18,338 nt of DNA from Candidatus Bathyarchaeota archaeon (lineage in GTDB: Archaea; Thermoproteota; Bathyarchaeia; Bathyarchaeales; Bathyarchaeaceae), in the NCBI GenBank assembly GCA_014859755.1, contig JACUTO010000012.1:1-18338 (forward strand), read 5' to 3'. A program made the translations under genes and the position numbers. Under the pieces are notes generated by a model that ran no database searches, was not told the DNA's origin, and was given only the letters and a program-made list of their open reading frames with translations. Position 1 is the stretch's first letter; every line of letters begins with the position of its first letter. Of the stretch, positions 16,240-18,338 are shown in pieces.

Positions 16240-17757
16240 ATGATAACGAGTAGAGACATGCGCGCCTTGGAAATGAACTCCGAGTATTACGGCGTTTCGA
16301 GACTACAGCTTATGGAAAACGCCGGAAAAAGCGTCGCAGACGAAATTGCTTCAAGGTTTAAGCCTAAAAACACAAGGGTAGCTGTTTTCTGCGGTTCAGG
16401 GGGAAATGGAGGCGACGGCTTCGTTGTAGCGCGCCACCTCACCTGCCTAGGCTTTAAGGTTGAAGTGATACTTGCTGGAAAATCCTCAGACATCGTTGAC
16501 GAGGAGACGCAAAGGAATTGGCTTGCCCTGCAGGCTCTGAAAAACACTATTAGCTTACATGAAGTTTATGATTCCACCCTCATCCCAGACGTCAAAGCAG
16601 AAGCTGTGGTGGACGCTTTGCTGGGGATAGGTTTGAAGGGGACCTTACGGCCGCCGATCTTGCAGTTGGTGGAAAAGATAAATCAAATGAAGGCCTTCCG
16701 CGTTTCTGTAGATGTTCCCACAGGGATCAACTCGGATTCGGGTGAAGTTTTGGGCGACGCTGTGAGGGCCAATCTAACGGTTACGTTTCACAAGACGAAG
16801 CCGGGATTGACAAAGGCAGAGGAATACGTTGGAGAGCTTATCGTGAGAGACGTAGGTTTACCCAACGATTTTGAGCGGTTTGCTGGTCCCGGCGACGTTT
16901 CTTTAGTCGTGAAGCCTCGTCCCCCAGAGGTCCACAAAGGAGATTTCGGAAGGCTTCTTGTGGTTGGTGGGAGCGAAGTTTTTTCCGGTGCTCCAGCCCT
17001 CGTCGCTATGGCGGCGCTTCGTGCGGGAGTTGACTTAACCTACATAGCGGCTCCGGAAAAAACGGCTCGCGCCATTTCATCCATGTCTCCCGCCTTGATC
17101 ACTGTGAAGCTGGATGGGAAGCATCTTAACTCCCGCAACATACCCATCATCAAACGATATTTGGAGACTTCGACGGCTGTCGTTATGGGTCCTGGGCTTG
17201 GACTGCACAGGGAAACCAAGGAGGCTGTTGAGGAAATTATGAAACTGATAGAGGAAGAAAAAACTCCTCTGCTTTTGGATGCTGACGGACTCAAGGCCTT
17301 CGCCGAATTTAAATGGAAGGTAGACTTTCCTCTCGTTTTGACGCCCCACGCCGGAGAATACGAAATACTGACTGGAAGGAAGCTGCCTAAGGATCTAGAG
17401 CAACGGGCGGAGAAGGTTCAGAAAACTGCGCGGAAACTTGGAGTAACTATGCTGTTGAAGGGGCCCGTGGACGTGATCTCTGATGGAAAGCGAGTTAAAT
17501 TCAACTTTACTGGAAACCCTGGGATGACTGTGGGCGGAACAGGTGATGTTCTCTCCGGGATCGTTGGAGCATTCTTGGCGCAGGAAGCTGACCCCTTCGA
17601 GGCTGCGGTGGCAGGCGCTTTTGTTAACGGCGCTGCCGGAGACTTTGTGTGGAGCGAAAAGGGTTACCACATGATTCCAACGGACATTCTTGAATGGGTC
17701 CCACATGTCATGGACGACCCCATGTCCCACTTAAAGGTGCGGAAGAGTGCACCGTAA
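16240..17757 (+). CDS. nnrD: Bifunctional NAD(P)H-hydrate epimerase / ADP-dependent dehydratase
   Basis: A metabolite-repair enzyme that converts hydrated (damaged) NADH and NADPH back to the normal cofactors. Residues 1-215 form the YjeF-N epimerase domain with GSGGNGGDGFVVAR (52-65) and DVPTG (158-162). Residues about 230-500 form the ribokinase-like dehydratase domain with GDFGRLLVVGG (234-244), MGPGLG (316-321), DADGLKAF (347-354), TPHAGEYE (368-375) and GMTVGGTGDVLSG (428-440) carrying catalytic D435. The fusion and length (505) are typical. Start ATG behind GGAGAT (16225-16230). It is followed by tsr3 with an 11-base overlap, so an operon is likely. Confidence 0.95.
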   Translation: MITSRDMRALEMNSEYYGVSRLQLMENAGKSVADEIASRFKPKNTRVAVFCGSGGNGGDGFVVARHLTCLGFKVEVILAGKSSDIVDEETQRNWLALQALKNTISLHEVYDSTLIPDVKAEAVVDALLGIGLKGTLRPPILQLVEKINQMKAFRVSVDVPTGINSDSGEVLGDAVRANLTVTFHKTKPGLTKAEEYVGELIVRDVGLPNDFERFAGPGDVSLVVKPRPPEVHKGDFGRLLVVGGSEVFSGAPALVAMAALRAGVDLTYIAAPEKTARAISSMSPALITVKLDGKHLNSRNIPIIKRYLETSTAVVMGPGLGLHRETKEAVEEIMKLIEEEKTPLLLDADGLKAFAEFKWKVDFPLVLTPHAGEYEILTGRKLPKDLEQRAEKVQKTARKLGVTMLLKGPVDVISDGKRVKFNFTGNPGMTVGGTGDVLSGIVGAFLAQEADPFEAAVAGAFVNGAAGDFVWSEKGYHMIPTDILEWVPHVMDDPMSHLKVRKSAP

Positions 17758-18265
17758 AGACGTAACAATCAGCGTCTATCACGCCAAGCAGTGCGACCCC
17801 AAGAAATGCACTACGCTGAAGCTTAAGCGTCACAACCTGGTTAGGGTTGTCCACCGAATTAGAAGGTTGCCTCATGGCGCAGTTATCCTAAATCCCTTCT
17901 CTGATAGGGCTTTTTCTCCGGCTGACCGCGGAAGGCTTGAAAGAAGAGGCTTAGCCGCCGTAGACTGCAGTTGGATACACGCAGACGAGGTTTTCGAGCT
18001 TTCCATACGTGGAGCATCCCGTTGCTTGCCCTACCTGATCGCAGCGAATCCCGTGAACTATGGGGTGCCCACCAAACTAAGCACGGTGGAGGCGTTGGCC
18101 GCAGCTCTATACATCGCCGGCTTCAAGGGGAAGGCGGAGCGCTTGCTTTCCATTTTCAAATGGGGACCCCACTTCATCGAGTTGAATCGTGAGCTTTTGG
18201 ACGGCTACGCTCGAGCAAAAAATAGTGCTGAAGTTGTTGAGCTACAAAAAGGTTTTATTCGTTAA
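17747..18265 (+). CDS. tsr3: rRNA aminocarboxypropyltransferase Tsr3
   Basis: 172 residues. Tsr3 transfers the 3-amino-3-carboxypropyl group of S-adenosylmethionine to the N1-methylpseudouridine of helix 31 in small-subunit rRNA. Motifs: YHAKQCDPKKCT (11-22), LNPFSDRAFSPAD (48-60), VDCSW (72-76), RCLPYLIAANPVNYG (92-106), KLSTVEALAAAL (110-121) and FKWG (137-140). Length and order fit archaeal members. The GTG start lies inside the end of nnrD, with AAAGGTG (17734-17740) six bases before it, which suggests translational coupling. Confidence 0.93.
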   Translation: MHRKDVTISVYHAKQCDPKKCTTLKLKRHNLVRVVHRIRRLPHGAVILNPFSDRAFSPADRGRLERRGLAAVDCSWIHADEVFELSIRGASRCLPYLIAANPVNYGVPTKLSTVEALAAALYIAGFKGKAERLLSIFKWGPHFIELNRELLDGYARAKNSAEVVELQKGFIR

Positions 18266-18338
18266 CTGGGCTGGCGTGCTGGACGTAACCCGCCTTCTGT
18301 TCAGAGACGGCATTCAGCTAAACGGGCTACCCGCGTCT
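18237..18338 (+). CDS. Start of an unidentified reading frame, cut by the window edge
   Basis: The frame runs open to the edge and reads protein-like (YKKVLFVNWAGVLDVTRLLF...DGIQLNGLP). Possible starts are TTG at 18237, which would overlap the end of tsr3 by 29 bases, or GTG at 18276, ten bases after its stop. Neither has a strong ribosome site. I do not recognise the product, and too little is present to name it. Confidence 0.4.
   Translation, partial: MSYKKVLFVNWAGVLDVTRLLFRDGIQLNGLPAS

Overview
The window is archaeal chromosome, most likely from the TACK side (a Bathyarchaeia-like organism is my best guess). The reasons are archaeal-type genes (tiaS for tRNA-Ile2 agmatidine, tsr3, a fused NAD(P)H-hydrate repair enzyme, a stand-alone Lrp/AsnC ligand-binding domain), frequent GTG and TTG starts, AT-rich TATA-type boxes, and a mix of leaderless and GGTG/GGAG-led genes. 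The phylum is inference; no rRNA is present.

Left end (1-1590), accessory-looking and AT-richer: a tRNA-like 3' part with no 5' acceptor strand (45-112), a YkgJ-type CxxCxxCC protein with no ordinary start codon, a freestanding two-motif LAGLIDADG endonuclease on the opposite strand, and an intact tRNA-Pro(CGG). This may be the remains of a small element that used tRNA genes.

RNR block (1794-6718, + strand): a winged-helix + ATP-cone + NrdD-like protein that has lost the glycyl-radical glycine and apparently a catalytic cysteine, then a glutaredoxin-like protein, then an intact class III ribonucleotide reductase NrdD. I read the first gene as a candidate dNTP-sensing regulator built on a dead reductase. 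A tandem 12-bp AT-rich repeat between it and the grx-nrdD pair is a candidate operator. The NrdG activase is not in the window.

Minus-strand block (6767-12833): aspartate carbamoyltransferase (pyrB), an M32 carboxypeptidase, an MFS transporter closely coupled to a protein that matches the catalytic core of eukaryotic peptide:N-glycanase, and a radical SAM protein of the B12-binding class.

Right part (12963-18338): an Fsr-like MFS transporter, a small one-helix membrane protein, tiaS, an Lrp/AsnC-type single-domain protein divergent from a bifunctional NAD(P)HX epimerase/dehydratase, tsr3 overlapping it by 11 nt, and the start of a further reading frame cut by the window edge. These are mostly housekeeping (tRNA and rRNA modification, cofactor repair).
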